DNA of 64,000 bases from NCBI GenBank assembly GCA_025602905.1, contig JAHLKI010000017.1:620001-684000 (forward strand), read 5' to 3'. The translations under genes and the position numbers were made by a program. Below, one piece after another: positions 44,201 to 57,122 of the stretch. The notes below the pieces were generated by a model that had not been told where the DNA came from, searched no databases, and saw only the letters and a list, made by a program, of their open reading frames with translations. Origin of the DNA: Phlyctochytrium arcticum. Its lineage: Eukaryota > Chytridiomycota > Chytridiomycetes > Chytridiales > Chytridiaceae. Numbering within the stretch: position 1 is the stretch's first letter; every line of letters starts with the position of its first letter.

Positions 44201-47200
44201 TACTGGCGGTGTGTTGGCTGGTGGTTGGTAGTGGTGGACGGCGGTGGTGGTTGATGGTGGTGGTGGGCCAGTAGGATCTGGAAGGAAATAGGTTGTTTGT
44301 CGTCGTCGTCGTCGCTGGCCGGGGGGAGAAGGGTGAGATTTGGATTTGACGCGAGGTGGGAATATTAGGGCTGGAGAACGTTGAGTGTCGCGTGAACACC
44401 TATTTGTTTATACTCGAGGAACACTAGCGCACGTTTCGTCTTTTGCTTTTGAAGCTGTCGCTGATATGGGTCGTCGTTGTCGTTGAGATGATATACGATG
44501 GACTACTTGATATGTAGATCCAGTAGGAGTGGGCGACGTCGGGCAAGGATAAACAAACGGATCGAGGAGACTTGACGTTGAAAGTTGCGACAGCGATCGT
44601 AGTCGGTAGTAGTGTAAGTGGTAGGTTGGTAAATGGTGGAAGGCGACGAAAGGAGGTCGGACTTTGCCAGAAGAAGGAGGATGGAAGGGGGGGCGACGGG
44701 GTCCGGGAGGAGTAGTTAAAAGGAGTTTGCGTAGTATAATCCTCGATGGACTGGCGGGGTGGGTATTCGAGTAGGTTGGTGGTTGGTGGGTGGGTGATCG
44801 GCCTGGAATAACAATAATGGCAGGGCGAAATTGCCAGGGGCAAATGTCGTTCGTGGTGATTTTATAGATAAATCGTAGTGGTCGGATCTTGCCCAGGAAG
44901 CGAGATTTCCTATTACGAGAAGGACTTTTGAAGGAGCGAGAGCGCGACGCGACAGCGGGTTTTTAATTAGCGGGGTCCTTGCTAGGGACAGTGAATATGA
45001 ATTCCTGAAAGCAAGGAAAAAAGTTACGGTGGGGAACGGCGCCAAACCCAAGGCGGAAGGAACGGAAGGGCAAAGGGGCAAGACAACGGACCAGCCAGCT
45101 TTAGCTGGAAATTCAGGGCCACCCGCTGCTTGGGACAGACCATTTACTCCCGACCGAGCGCGCAGCGAGTCTTGCGCATCCAAGATCCGCCAACAACAAC
45201 CAGAAACCCACAAAGAACCCCCCCCCCCCCCCCCAACATTTCCCGCGCTACCATGGCGGCCGGGCCAGCCGGTGGAACAAGGTGCAACCAAACAGTCTCG
45301 CCGGCCACAAGATGCACTGTCAGTGCAAAAATATTGACATTCCGATCGAGGCATTACAATGATTGGGATTGTATGATACGAATAGATCTACGAGGTACTT
45401 GGTATGATAAAAGCAGCGTCGCATATGCTAGAGTTGAAAATTTTCCATGATGCTCCCGAAATTTCAGCCGAAATTCCTCCCGTGGATTGGGATCACTTTC
45501 AATTAAGGGTGCTTGCGTTGTTTGCCTCAAAACAGATAATTCCATCTCCCGGATGGGTGCTCAAAGATACCATTTGAACAAAGTCGTTTCGTGCTCGGGA
45601 GTTGTTTGCTTGACGCAAGGTGTGCTGCTTTTTGTCGCACCCCAGAAAAAACCCCATCATTCCATAAAACTCTGTTGCAACCACCAAAAAAAGTGGCATC
45701 CCCCACCGCAGCAGCAGGGTAAATTAAAAACCAACACAACGGCGAGGCAAACGCGGACAACCTACGGACTCAACTCCACCCTGCCACAGGTCCAACGCTT
45801 CGTTGTTAGCTTGTTTTGTTCCAACCCATTTGTGCCCGTCATTCCAACTTACTTTGTGCGTGCGGCTATACATGACACAGCTGCTGGCTGGCTGGCGACG
45901 CTTGGCGACGACGGTGGATGCCCACCACCACCCAAAACATTTTGGCAAACGTTCGAAATGTGGCATATCCGCTCGCGGAACCCCCGACCCCATCCACATT
46001 TTTTTCTGGATACTGGCATTTTGCTGGATAAAAAAAAATACGCTATCCTAGTCCCTGCACTCAGATTTATTTTGGAGACTCTGTGTGAGTCGTGTGGCCG
46101 GAGACAGCGGAGCAACCAAAAGAAAAAAAAAGAAAGTCCTGAAAAGGGCTCATCTCTTTAAAATCTTATGGTTGAATTTGGCCCCACTTCAAGACTAAAC
46201 TGACTCGTCCGGAAGGGTTGCTATCACGGTCAAAATGCAGTTCCCGCCAGCGTGCGCTCTTGTTGAATTGAACGCTATGCATGTTCGCCAGACAATGATT
46301 ATCTGGTGGCACTCGCACGATCGACCATTCCCTCCCGCGCGTTCAGAATGTTTCAACCCTGCACAAACAGGTCGACGGTCGTCGACACACAGCTATCATG
46401 CTATCAACCTGCTATTCATACGGCATCTGTGAATATAGATGATCCCAGACGATCATGTATAACTACTCGAGTAGCTATCGATCGTACCACCTCATATCTT
46501 GTGGCAAATGCAGGTCCAAAATGCCATCTGTATTCATGTTGGTATGCCCAAGTGCTCTCTTGGCCGAGCCCCAAATTTCAAATGCCGAGCCCCACAAGGC
46601 CAAGCCAAGTCCGCAGCATCTTGACCTTGCGAGTCGCGACGACAGATGTCCGAACACGTCTGAGTAAGCCCACGTTTCGATTGCCACATGCCGATATCCG
46701 TGGGTTGACGACCTTCAAATTTCAACGTCCGCTCTCCATACATCCATGCAGACTTCGAGTTACGATAATTACAGTCGTCTATCCCATATGCATTTTTAAT
46801 CTCAGTCCAAGTTTCTGGAAAGCTCGGAGTTTGGATTTAGATGTTCTGGCGTGCTCACGTACGTTATCATAATAATTGGCAATGTAATTTACGGATGGGA
46901 TGAAACCATCTTGATTTGTCTCTTGTCGCAAGAAAGCGGTTTGATTGAAATGACCATGGTGACATCTCTTCAAAACAAACCCAACTCTGAATCTCTGAAT
47001 GAACAGCAAGAAGCATCTCGCAACGCGCCAAAGTTATTTCCTACGTCTTCGTGCACCAAATTGCATCTTGCCCGCGCGCGTGCGATCAGCATTTCGAATG
47101 GCATTTGCCCGATTGGGAACTTATCCAAAAAGACCTCTTATTTTCCGGATCAACATTTTTTTGTTAAACCAAGAGATACATGCACCGAGTTGGCACCCTG

Positions 47201-50023
47201 TCATACCTTGGCCAAAACATATATGTGTTTGGATCCTTTTGTTAACAAAAATGTTTGGTCTCTATGCTTTGTTCTTCTTCGTTTTTTCTTTTTGGTATGG
47301 CACACAGAAAAAAAGCCATGCCGGATTTGTGTTCTTCTTGCATCATGTACGAATAGCAACATGATGCAATAAAAAAATCATGCAACTCTATGTTATGAAA
47401 CAAGCGAATGCGCGGAACGCGCCCGGTCCAACGTCTTTAGCGGTGCTTATGATTAGTTTCAGAATGTCTTTGTCTGTGGGGGAAAGGGCACTCATGTATA
47501 TGTATCGAGGTCTTCCTCGCACTCCCCCTTTACACCTTTACCCGTCTCACTAGTTTACCAATACGAATAACCTCCATAACTATTGCAATCACTACGTCCA
47601 ATCGGTATATTCATAACACTCTGTACTTATCCCGCTCATTTTTGGAGGTTTTGAGCCCAATGTCTTTCCCAATGGTCGTAACATTGGTGTTTACATTTGG
47701 CAAATTTGTGATGATTTGATTTCAAAAATGATTTCAAAAAAAAATGTGAGCAAGAGATGAATCAGCGGCTGAGACCTTTGAGAGTATCCCCGCAGGTCAT
47801 CCAAAGTCGAACTCCAACAAACCTTCAATTAACCGTCAACCCAGGGTATGGCCCGATGACTGAACGCCGTGCACGGACTGGAGGAGCAGAGAACCATCAT
47901 CACATGAATTTAGAGCGGCGGTGCACAGATTTGGGTTCCCAATTGCTTGATGTGTTGAACAAAGGTCTGCAATTTCCGCCGAGAAACCGGCTGTTATCGA
48001 GCAATAGGCTGACTTGCACGGGTTAAAAGCTGATCGTGGTGCTGGAATAAGTCAAGGTCTTGTCAAAAAACCATTGCAATATTGGCGGAGTCTGATGACG
48101 ATGTTGGCAAATATACATGTCAATTCATTGAGCACAATAATTTACTCTAATTGCTCCACGAACTTTGGACCACTTGCCAAACAATCCGTTTGGCTCGTGT
48201 TCTGCTTTCGAAAGGCATACCATCTATTTTGAAAGGGATTTAGGATCCTAAATCGAAGGACCTGTATTCTGGCAAGTATAAATGTGAGTAGAAGTTTTTG
48301 AATGATATGATACTTGCGAGCGGAGAAGGTCTGAAAGTGTGCGTCGGAGATGCGTGCGTGTACTCCAATACGAGTATTTCCCCCGCACATGCAAGCAGTA
48401 CACAAGGCTGATTGATACGATACCACGGCCATCAACGAGGCAGCCCAAAGTCCATCTTCGGGTTCGCCAGCAACCAATTGGCAATCGCCCAACAACACGG
48501 GCGTTAAGAACACACCCGTGTCTCAACTGGCGACTCGAGTATACGGTAGCCACGAAATCCGCCTCGTCCACTTTTCTTGACCAGAGTTTTTCCTGATCCC
48601 TCTCCATCCCGACCTACACTAAACTGAAACGACCGCAAACCCCCAATCTGGTCCTGGTCCTAATCAATGGAGCGGAATTTGAAATGGTCCTCATGGGTTG
48701 ATGATCTTACTTGGGTCCATACAAATACAATCATGGCCAACTTGTCTGCAATCCCGAAGTCCCGGAGATTACGGAGAACATCAGGAAAGACATGACACCC
48801 GGCAATCTTCCGTATTTAGGCTGGGCCGCAAGGTCCATTTGTCCTTGCAAATAATGTTTCATAGCCCAAACTTACCCCAAACCTTGGACTGGAGTATCAA
48901 ATCATGGGAAGCCAGCCAGGGCCAGCCCATCAAGTTGTCAAGTGATTTTGTGTAGGGCATCTACTCGTATGATATATGTAGAAGAAGCACATGGGCCATC
49001 ACAAATACCCTATTTAGAGACCCGAGCCAGGGCCTCCAACGAGTGGGAGAAAAGGAAGGAAAGGCTTCCCTTCTTCGATCCCTTGCGCAGAGCGTCTCCA
49101 GATTGAAGCGGCGAGTACTCGAGTATTCTAAAAAGACGATATAGCAGACGCCATGTAAACTCCGCCCACTCCGCGACTCCGACAAGCAGCAAGGTTGTCG
49201 TCGTTATCTTAGTGGCCTGTGCTTTCGGCCCTTGGGCCCTGCCCTTGGGCTCAATTGACCCTTCCCCGGTCGGTTTTCGGGTCGGTCGTCGCCACACTTT
49301 TTGAAATGTGAGGCTCAGCCCCACCAGCCGAGCAGACCCCTGGCAGTTATTGGGGTAAGGGTTTCCTGCTATGTCCCCATCCGTGGTAGCCCACCTATTA
49401 TTGTTCTCATATTTGTTTGTCGGCGTATTTGTTCTATTCTGACCCATGGGCAGCCGTGTTTGGCACTATTCATATCCTATTCGTTTAGCCTAGCTAGCAT
49501 AAACTCATAGCCATATCATAGTGTTTTCTCCCGGCATATACCCATAGTCTAGCCTCCCTATAAAAGGCCCGTCAAAGTACATCCCACTTCTTCTGTGTGC
49601 TCTCTAATATACTTTGACTATAACAACAACTACGTTTCTCCCTGTTATCTTCCTCATCTGAGTCTTCTAACCTAAAAGCAGTCCTTCACTCGACAATACA
49701 TCTCGGAGATATTACGTGTGTTGTTGGGTTGCCCATATGAGAATATTTTGCAATTTCTTCCCTATGTGACTGTGGTTAGGTTGCCTGCATCAGAAGGCTC
49801 CGCCAATTTGATTTGTGCCAGACTTGCTCACTGTTTCCACTTCCACTTTTTCCATGCACCAATTCCAACTCTTGCACGCATGCATGCGGCAACAATATCA
49901 TATTGTCGCCGTCTGGTTCGTTTGGCAACTTCAAATTCAGTATCAGACTCGGTATCCACACGTTTGACCGCTTTCAGGACCGCTTTGGCCAAAGTGCTGC
50001 TCCACGCAAGGTGAAAGACGCAA
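44201..50023. other. 5.8 kb gene-poor region
   Basis: The first kilobase, upstream of the C2H2 ATG, is probably promoter and leader. It is rich in GGTGGT/GTCGTC elements. A 17-base C run lies at 45218-45234. Beyond about 45.4 kb only short ORFs without domains occur. A TATA-like CTATAAAAGG lies near 49559 with no gene behind it. I see no tRNA, rRNA or recognisable transposon protein here. Confidence 0.5.
45218..45234. repeat. Poly-C tract (17)
   Basis: An uninterrupted run of 17 C. Length may be uncertain in the assembly, and the G-rich strand could form quadruplex structures. Confidence 0.8.
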
Positions 50024-50029
50024 GAGATT
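50024..50029. repeat. Left target-site duplication (GAGATT)
   Basis: The hexamer abuts the left inverted repeat and is repeated exactly at 57528-57533 beyond the right inverted repeat. Confidence 0.85.
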
Positions 50030-50056
50030 TATGGTGGTCACTTTGCCCAGAAAATA
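50030..50056 (+). repeat. Left terminal inverted repeat (27 bp)
   Basis: Begins TATGGTGGTCACTTTG and ends CCCAGAAAATA. It is the reverse complement of 57501-57527 except at positions 6 and 9. Confidence 0.88.
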
Positions 50057-50062
50057 CACAAA

Positions 50063-50267
50063 TGGCAAAGGTCAAGCGCGGCACACACAAGGTCTCCACA
50101 GCTGCTACAAAGGGTCCGTCGTTCAACACACACAATGCTCCCACCGACGCACACACAAGGTACTGGTTTTGCCGACAGGAGGGCCTACTTTCGGTACATA
50201 TGAGTCATTTTCCAGTGGCAAAGGTCTCTTTGGGGATGGCAAAGGTCGCCTTCCCGATGGCAAAGGT
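50063..50267 (+). repeat. Left subterminal motif array, TGGCAAAGGT x4
   Basis: Exact TGGCAAAGGT at 50063-50072, 50216-50225, 50237-50246 and 50258-50267. The same motif occurs inverted near the right end, as expected for transposase binding sites. Confidence 0.8.
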
Positions 50268-50554
50268 CAAAGGTCGTCTGCTCGCAAAATGGCAACGGTT
50301 CGGTAGGTGCACAACTCTCTCGTTTGTGGGTGAAAATATCTTTCCATCTTTAGTGGGCTGCTCAAAATTTGTCATACCATATCCGTTGGAAGGAACGCCA
50401 GCTTGCATTTCCGGAGGTTTTTCAACACGCACGCAGTCCCATTCGAATCGAAAGCTCCTAAGGAAGTCCTGGAAGACATCAGGGTACCATCACCTCGTAA
50501 GCCCATTAGCATATCATCACCGTCACGGAGAGAAAGTGCCCAGAGCTTTCCGCG

Positions 50555-52530
50555 ATGAGTGACAGTGACCAAGAAGAGGACTTTCAATTGGAGGACGAGT
50601 TTCACGATTTTGAGGACACCGATTTTGATCCTTCGACTCTACCACATATCTCGGAAGGAGAGCCACTTCCTTTTTACGACCTATTGAACGAAGTGGCGGA
50701 GGATATCGTAAAATGTGATTATGCAATGAGGCTCTGTGCTCCAAATGACGGCCATACTATCGTTCGATGTCACAGCAGCATCCGCTTAACCATGCGCGAT
50801 ATCATAAACATCATGATAAGGTAAAGGAAAGCGGAAACCCCTTTGCGACCAGAGCCTCACAGCGAACCTGTTCCTCGATGTAGATTTTCGGACTGTCAGC
50901 ACCCTACTCTCTCTAATGATCCACGAGAGAAACGGCAGCAAGTCGTTCGTGAAATGGAAGGGTTGCTGCAGTATGCACAAAGGGTGTTTCAACAAGCAAA
51001 AAGCAGACTGGACGTATTAGTGGTTGCATACGAGTGCGGAACGGACGGCCAAGGGAATGCGTTTGATCATATGTCGACTATCCAGATCGGCCTCAGAAAC
51101 AGCGGGCTCAAAGGGCGACCGAAATATATTCTGCCGACTACATGGATTTACACCCTTCTTCAGTTTGGATACACCCAGATCAACATAGCGGCAAAACTTC
51201 GCATCTCTCGCGAGACATTGAGGGTTCATTTGAGGGCAGAAGATTTGTTGCCCAAAGATCGCAAGGCATTCACGGACGATGAGTTGGAATGGATTATTTA
51301 CGGGTTGAGAACATTCATGGGCAATGCCGCAACAATGGGATCTATGTTCCTGCAAGGTACGGTAATTGCTCAGGCCCCATCCGATTCCTTTTCAAGTATT
51401 TACAATTAGTCACCAGGAGTCCTTCGGAGCCGCTTTGGGATCAAGCTCAGTATCAGGAAAATCAAGGAGATCTCCCGCAGAGTGGATCCGAGAGGGGCTC
51501 AATCTCGACTGCGGAGAGTCGTGAAGCGGAGAGTGTACCAAGTAAGTTGAATTAATAGCAATTTCGAATCTACAGCAATATTTGTGTTCGCCAAGCGTCG
51601 TTGCTGACCGGTCTATAGGTTGCAGGTCCTTTCAGCCTGTTTCACATTGACGGATGGCACAAACTGAAGGAATACCGGCTGGTGGTCCATGGCTGTATAG
51701 ACGGTTATACACGTTACATCCTGTACATGATATGCGCTACCAACAACCCAGCCGATACGGTACTACAAATCTTTGTGAAGCATGTCTTGGATACCTTCGG
51801 AATGTGTCCCAGCCGCGTCCGAGGAGACTACGGTGGGGAAAATAACGGGGTCGAGGATTTGATGATAGAACTGCGAGGCGTCGGGCGCGGATCCTTCATT
51901 CGTGGGGGCAGTTGCAACAACCAGAGGATTGAACGTACATGGGGAGATGTGAATGCAGCCGTGGGAGTTCAGTTTTACCGAACCTGTTTCTTTCTACAAC
52001 AACATCGGGTGCTCAACCCGGATGATGAAGTGGACTTGTACTGCTTGCATACGGTGGGTTCTCGCCGTCTCAAGTTCTTATGGCTCGAGGTTGATTCAAA
52101 AGCATCTGATATTTGTTCTACCTTTCCTCTATAGACATTTGTTCCTTACATCAATTATTCACTGAAGATGTTCGTCGATGGCTTTAATCAACATTACAAC
52201 AGGAAATTGCAGGGTAGACCAGACGATATCCTCAGGCGCTTTGTGGCGCAAAAAAAGGTGGACGCCGGTGGAGATATCGATATACACGCTGATGACGATA
52301 CCATTGCATTTGTGGACCCCGCCGCATTCGCATCCACCTTCGACCGACATGGGCAGCCTCATCTGGAATATGAGCCGGTCACGGAATTCTTACCGCAAGC
52401 GGTGAAAGAAACTCTGTTGACGGGGGTAGACCATCACCCATGGCAGTTGGGGGCCGACGAGCAGATGCGGACATACTGCAGATTCAGGGAGGCTGTACGA
52501 AACTATCTTCATGACAACTCCTCTCTGTAA
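50555..52530 (+). CDS. DDE integrase/transposase (rve-like, DD34E), 571 aa, 5 exons
   Basis: Exons 50555-50820, 50863-51356, 51417-51541, 51619-52053 and 52135-52530 join to 571 codons plus TAA. An acidic N-terminus is followed by a helical region with a helix-turn-helix-like stretch (INIAAKLRISRETLRVHL), then a basic linker (RRVDPRGAQSRLRRVVKRR). The catalytic core follows: first Asp in FHIDGWHKL (51649), second Asp in RVRGDYGGENN (51826) and Glu in NNQRIERTW (51931), with 34 residues between the last two. This matches the integrase-core family common in basidiomycetes and other fungi, whose cores read HIDGWHKL then D.GGEN then NQRIERLW. It would cut and join the element ends in the nucleus. 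If the first intron (42 nt) is not removed, an in-frame TAA would stop it. Otherwise it looks intact. Confidence 0.9.
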
Positions 52531-53377
52531 ACACTGTCTTGAAGTAGGATGGTGAAGGCGGAACTTTGGAGGAGACTCGCGACTTCGTTTACTTAGAGTT
52601 TTCTGTAGTAGAACTGGACTTGCTGGTCTCCTTTGAGGATTCAACACCACCCCTCCGTGAAGTAGCGCAGGTTCAAGTTTGTGACAACTCGGCTCGTCAG
52701 TATCTTTATTACATTTTTGATTCACGCGTCGCGTACTAGTTCCTATTATTGGCTATTATTGGCTGTTGACCGTCCTTTACCTGAGGTAGTTAGCGGTAGC
52801 TTTTGTACCTAGCTACTCACTTTATATGACTCAAGTCTTCTGGACATCCCCTCCTACTCCTTTAGCATTACTTTACGCCTAGTACTTCATTCAATAAATT
52901 ATAGTTTTGCTCAACAACCCTGAACCAACGAGTCCTGTTATAAAGTTGCAGTGATAGACTCGAAAAAACGAGCTACGAGTCGTTATGTTTGGGACATTTC
53001 ACTACTAAGCTAATCAAAGGTGAACAGCTGAAAATGTCCAACCGTAACGCTCGATACTACGACCTTATTCAGCGTCGATTTTAAGTAAAGTCAAACGATT
53101 CGCAGTAAGAAAGTATACCCTATACATCAAACATCGGTCCAATAAAGAATACGCCTCTACGGCTAACAAGCATCAAATATCGGTCCAATAAAGAATACGC
53201 TCTACAACTAACAAACATCAAATATCGGTTCAATAAAGAATACGCCTCTACGACTAACAAACATTAAATATCGGTCCCATAAAGAATACGCCTCAACGAC
53301 TAACAAACATCAAATCTCGGTCCAATGGAGAGTACGCCTCTACGACTAAAAAGCACTATATAATTACAAACAAGGGT
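52531..53377. other. Region between the two convergent transposon genes
   Basis: Holds facing 3' ends, including AATAAA-like sequence near 52893, and the 46-bp tandem repeat. No further ORF supported. Confidence 0.5.
53125..53352. repeat. Tandem repeat, about 46 bp x 5, inside the transposon
   Basis: Five consecutive copies of a unit that begins CATCAAATATCGGTCCAATA and continues with AAGAATACGCCTCTACGACT, each differing at a few bases. It lies between the convergent integrase and HECT genes, at their 3' ends. Confidence 0.9.
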
Positions 53378-56300
53378 TCACTTGGCGTTGAAGCTCAATA
53401 CGCCCTGTTTCCCAAACCCCGTCATATACGCGTCCCAGCAGTTCAACAAGTCTGCGGGATTCTCGAAGTTGCGGCCCAGAATCAGACGTCGACTGCAGGT
53501 GTTGGTCTTTGGAGCATTCTCATCCCTCTTAGCCAACCGCTTCCCTTCATCGAATGCTTTGTTGACCGCATTGACACACTCCGCGTTGTCCATCCCTCCA
53601 GGGTATTGATCGACGATGTGAGCATACCTGTGAACCTTCGAACTTTCCTCCCATTGTAGCTCCAAGGCGGCCAACCGCAATTTCTTGTCTTCCCAAAAGA
53701 CCCCAACCTTACCTTGGTAAGCGCGACTGCCACAGACCCATTGGAGGAAGTCCTCCACTTGGTCTTGGGTCCATTCATCACGAATGTGACTCCGGAGGGC
53801 TGTCTCAAACTCTTGTTGAAGAGGGAAGGGCGTCCTCGACGTAAAGTGCAGTGTGAAGTCGGCGAGATCCGCGGGGGTTGGTTTGTAGACTAGGAGTTGA
53901 CTGATGGCGCCCTTTTCTTTGTCCAAGAAGTCGCGGACAGGTTGGAAGGACGACCAGAGCTGCATTCCCTCACTCATGGCCTTCAGGGCATGACGGCGCG
54001 CCTGCTTCCATTTGTCCTCCAGAGCCCTCGGAAGGCGGTGGATCTCAAAATGAGTAGGTGCTTCGCGTAAAATGCTCATGATAGCAGACTTATGCGCGGA
54101 AGGTAGGTTAGTCCATGTTAAAGTGCCTCGACTGGATAGTATTTGGTGGATGTTGGGGTCCAGGAGAGACCAGTCGATAGTGCCGGTAGCATCGGTTGTT
54201 GCTAACATACATGTGCTCAAGAGGCACGGATTAAGCTTGAGCAGGTGGCTGTTATGAACCAAAGAAAAGACAAACAGCCATCCAATGAACTTGTAAATGC
54301 GTAGCTGAGCTTCTGTCGGGCCGTCAGGAACGAGATCGTAGGGAAAAGCGCACGGAATGAAGGTGTCGCCGTAAGTCTTCGAAAAAACACAGTCAATTGT
54401 GGTTGAACCTTCACGTATGACAGTAACCTTACCTTTTCAAACAACGGTAGCCCTTCCAGCGCCTTCGTGGTAAACTCTTCAAAAGTGGCGCCTATTACCG
54501 ACCGTGTCGGTCCCCCCGCATCCACGGCTTTGTACGCTGTCACCAAGGGAGTCACCCTGAGAGAGTACCGGGCTTCTGTTAGTCGAGAAGAAACTTGAGA
54601 AGAATAAAAAAGGCGATAGTGTACCTGACAGTGCTCCCAGAGTACATGATTCCTGCAAGCTTGGGATCATCACCAATTTCAATGAACACCTGACTGCAGA
54701 ATGAGTCTGCAAGATCGGCGATGTCGTCGGCTAGTTTAACTGAAATTGATTGGGCTTTTCTGACACGAGCTGGTTTCAGGAGGTTCCGTTGCTCCTTGAC
54801 GTCCACACAAATTCCGACAATGCGACCGAATTCGGTGCTGGTTCGGAACACCTCCGTTGCCTGTTCTTGATCGAGAAAGTCCCGGAGAACGATGTTTTCC
54901 GCTGGGACGAACGGTTGTAGCAATTCCTCATGGTCGTACAGGTCGTCTTCGCTGTTGCCCTCAACCGCACCGAAAGGGCTAAGGGAGATGAAATGAGACG
55001 CGGTAGGTTCGAGAAAGTTGTTTGCTACCATGCCGCCAGCTTGGACGGAGTGGTCGATTTCAAGCATCCACGGACTGTCCGTGATGAGGTCCGCGTTGTG
55101 AAAGTCATCCGGAACTTGGGCTAGTTCCGGGATGAGTATGGGTTCCATAGTCTCGATCGGTTCATCGACTCTGCTGGATAGAGAGACATGGCGACTGCGT
55201 GGGAAAGTGAATTCCCTGTCAATGACCGAGTCCGTGTCTGACGTGAAATTCGATGAGGTCCTCCGGTTTGTAATCATGGGGTAAGGTCTGGCGGGTGGTT
55301 GGGTGGACGAGGAAGGAAAATGGGGTGAACGAGAGCGGCGACTGGAAGTTGACAATCGGGAACTGCCAATGGGAGACTGCGACCGACGGGGCTCCCGACA
55401 CAATTCCTCGTATCGGACTGCTAGAGCCCGAAGCTCCTCCCCGAAGTTCGGACTGATAAAGCCCAGGTACATCCTATAGATCGGCCAGTCTTCTTCCGTC
55501 TTCTGCCCACGTTGTAAGTTGGTGAATCGAGGAATGTGAGAGGCATTCCATGATTCTGATAAGGAGTCGATTATACTTCCACTAGGTAGGTAGTTGCAAT
55601 CCTTGAGGCGCTGCGCCTGTGACTGGAAAATCACCAGGTTGCTCGTGTCGATGTACTGAAATTGGTACGGTAAGCCAATCAAAGTTGATGGACATCATGA
55701 TTCAGGATGGATCTTACCTGATACGCCAAATCTTGTGCTTCCCGCCGGAATCGCTGTGCCAAGGATCCCCCTTCCGAAAAAGCCTTTTCCATATCATAGT
55801 CTTGCCTCAGTAGAGATGGCAAGTTATGCACGAAACCCAGCCTTAGTTTCATGACCATCTCGGCCATAATTTCCGAAGCGCTTGTTACCCGGGGTTTTAT
55901 GGAAAAAGATGAGGTCTGCGATAACAGAGAGAGTCAATCAATGTTACAGGGCTAGCAAATACACACGCTCTGATGCCAAATTTGCTCACCGAGGCACGAA
56001 AGTTGAAACTATCTTGAATAGACCGCGGATGAGGATTTAAGAACACGGTTGCTTCAACTCCTACACCTATGGAATACATGTCTGATTTGAAATTGAATCG
56101 ATTCAAAGAAGGGCTGCAGGTTCCATACCGGTGGGCTTTTCCACAGACTGCAATTTGGCCTTTTGGCGACTCCTCCTGGCTCCGCTGGCGGCCGTCGCAA
56201 CGTCTTGTCTACGGATGAACGTGCTAGCCTTCTGGCTCGTACGGGGGACTCTTCCGGCAGCAGTTCGTTCTTCGATGGGGGTGGGAATGCTGACATCCAA

Positions 56301-56930
56301 AGGAGGTAGATTGAAACCGGGATTTGTGGAGAAAATTTGTCCAGCCGACCTTAGAGCAGAGTTGTTGTGTCCGAAGACCCTCGTTTGTGCGTTGTCTATG
56401 GCGGCGACGTATGCGGGTGTAGCGGTGATCGTTGACGTTGCAGTGATGGAGCCGACATGATTGATATTCTGGAGGTTGCTGGAACTTGAAGTTGGCAGTG
56501 CGAGCCCAGGTGATCCGACCATTGTGCCAACTCCAGGAGTAATGGTCCTCTCAATGAGTATCTTGGTCATGGTTTGTAGACCTGCGGTAAGGGAGAAGAT
56601 GAAATGGTATCAGGCAAGGTAGAAACTACTTGAAATAGAGGTATTAAGTGCTGCTCTACCTGCGACTTGCTTGGTAAACATTTCATCCAAAGGCATAAGC
56701 TTTCCTTGAGAGTCAGAAGCGTAAACTCTCCACTCTGCCTTGTTAATGCTGTTCAGCATACGCTTGCTGAATTCTGCCATGAGTGCATAGCAGAGATGGT
56801 GGGCTGATTGCCATGTCTGGGGTGACTGTTCCCAGTTGTTAATGATGGTGTTGTTTGCACGGACCTCCACCGGGAGAGGGGCATTAAGTAACAGGGGTTG
56901 GTTGCAGGGAAGGGCATTGGGGACTTCCAT
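53378..56930 (-). CDS. Transposon-carried HECT-type E3 ubiquitin ligase-like protein, about 1054 aa, 7 exons, with one frame conflict
   Basis: Exons 56930-56660, 56581-56129, 56066-55990, 55915-55718, 55655-54625, about 54568-54433 and 54376-53378. The N-terminal 600 residues are a helical start (QSAHHLCYALMAEFSKRMLN) and disordered Ser/Arg-rich sequence without a domain I know. The C-terminal 380 residues follow HECT order: LRVTPLVTAYKAVDAGGPTR (the GGxxR motif), LRIYKFIGWLFVFSLVHNSH (N-lobe helix), VEDFLQWVCGSRAYQG, then the C-lobe with NTCSRRLIL, where Cys (codon 53495-53497) sits 39 residues from the end, close to the usual place of the catalytic Cys. The exon 5/6 junction does not keep frame with a canonical acceptor. 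Function in the element is unknown. Confidence 0.65.
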
Positions 56931-57122
56931 AAGTGCTACTGATGCTGACCCTAATCAGGATGGGAAGTTACTGGTTTGAATCTTGAAAGGTTTTCGACCA
57001 AACGACGGACGGACACGTTTGACTGGAATTTCTAGGTAGATCCGCTACTCCGACTCCGACTCACCGGTTAACCACAAAATTAACCACAAAAATGAAATTT
57101 TTGCCACGGTCGGTACCTCGGT

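Noticed and set aside
46306..46872. 188-codon ORF in the gene-poor region
   Set aside because: No motif and irregular composition, and several equally long frames overlap it. Likely chance.
49360..49720. Solo LTR
   Set aside because: TATA-like and leader-like sequence is present, but I could not find matching TG..CA ends with a target duplication.
49813..50562. 249-codon open frame on the + strand
   Set aside because: It crosses the left target duplication, the TIR and the subterminal repeats, has no domain, and ends inside the integrase start region. The transposon boundary explains the DNA better.
50821..50862. In-frame TAA that would split the integrase into two ORFs
   Set aside because: A 42-nt GT..AG intron removes it, keeps frame, and matches other introns of 41 nt in this window. 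All later exons then join cleanly.
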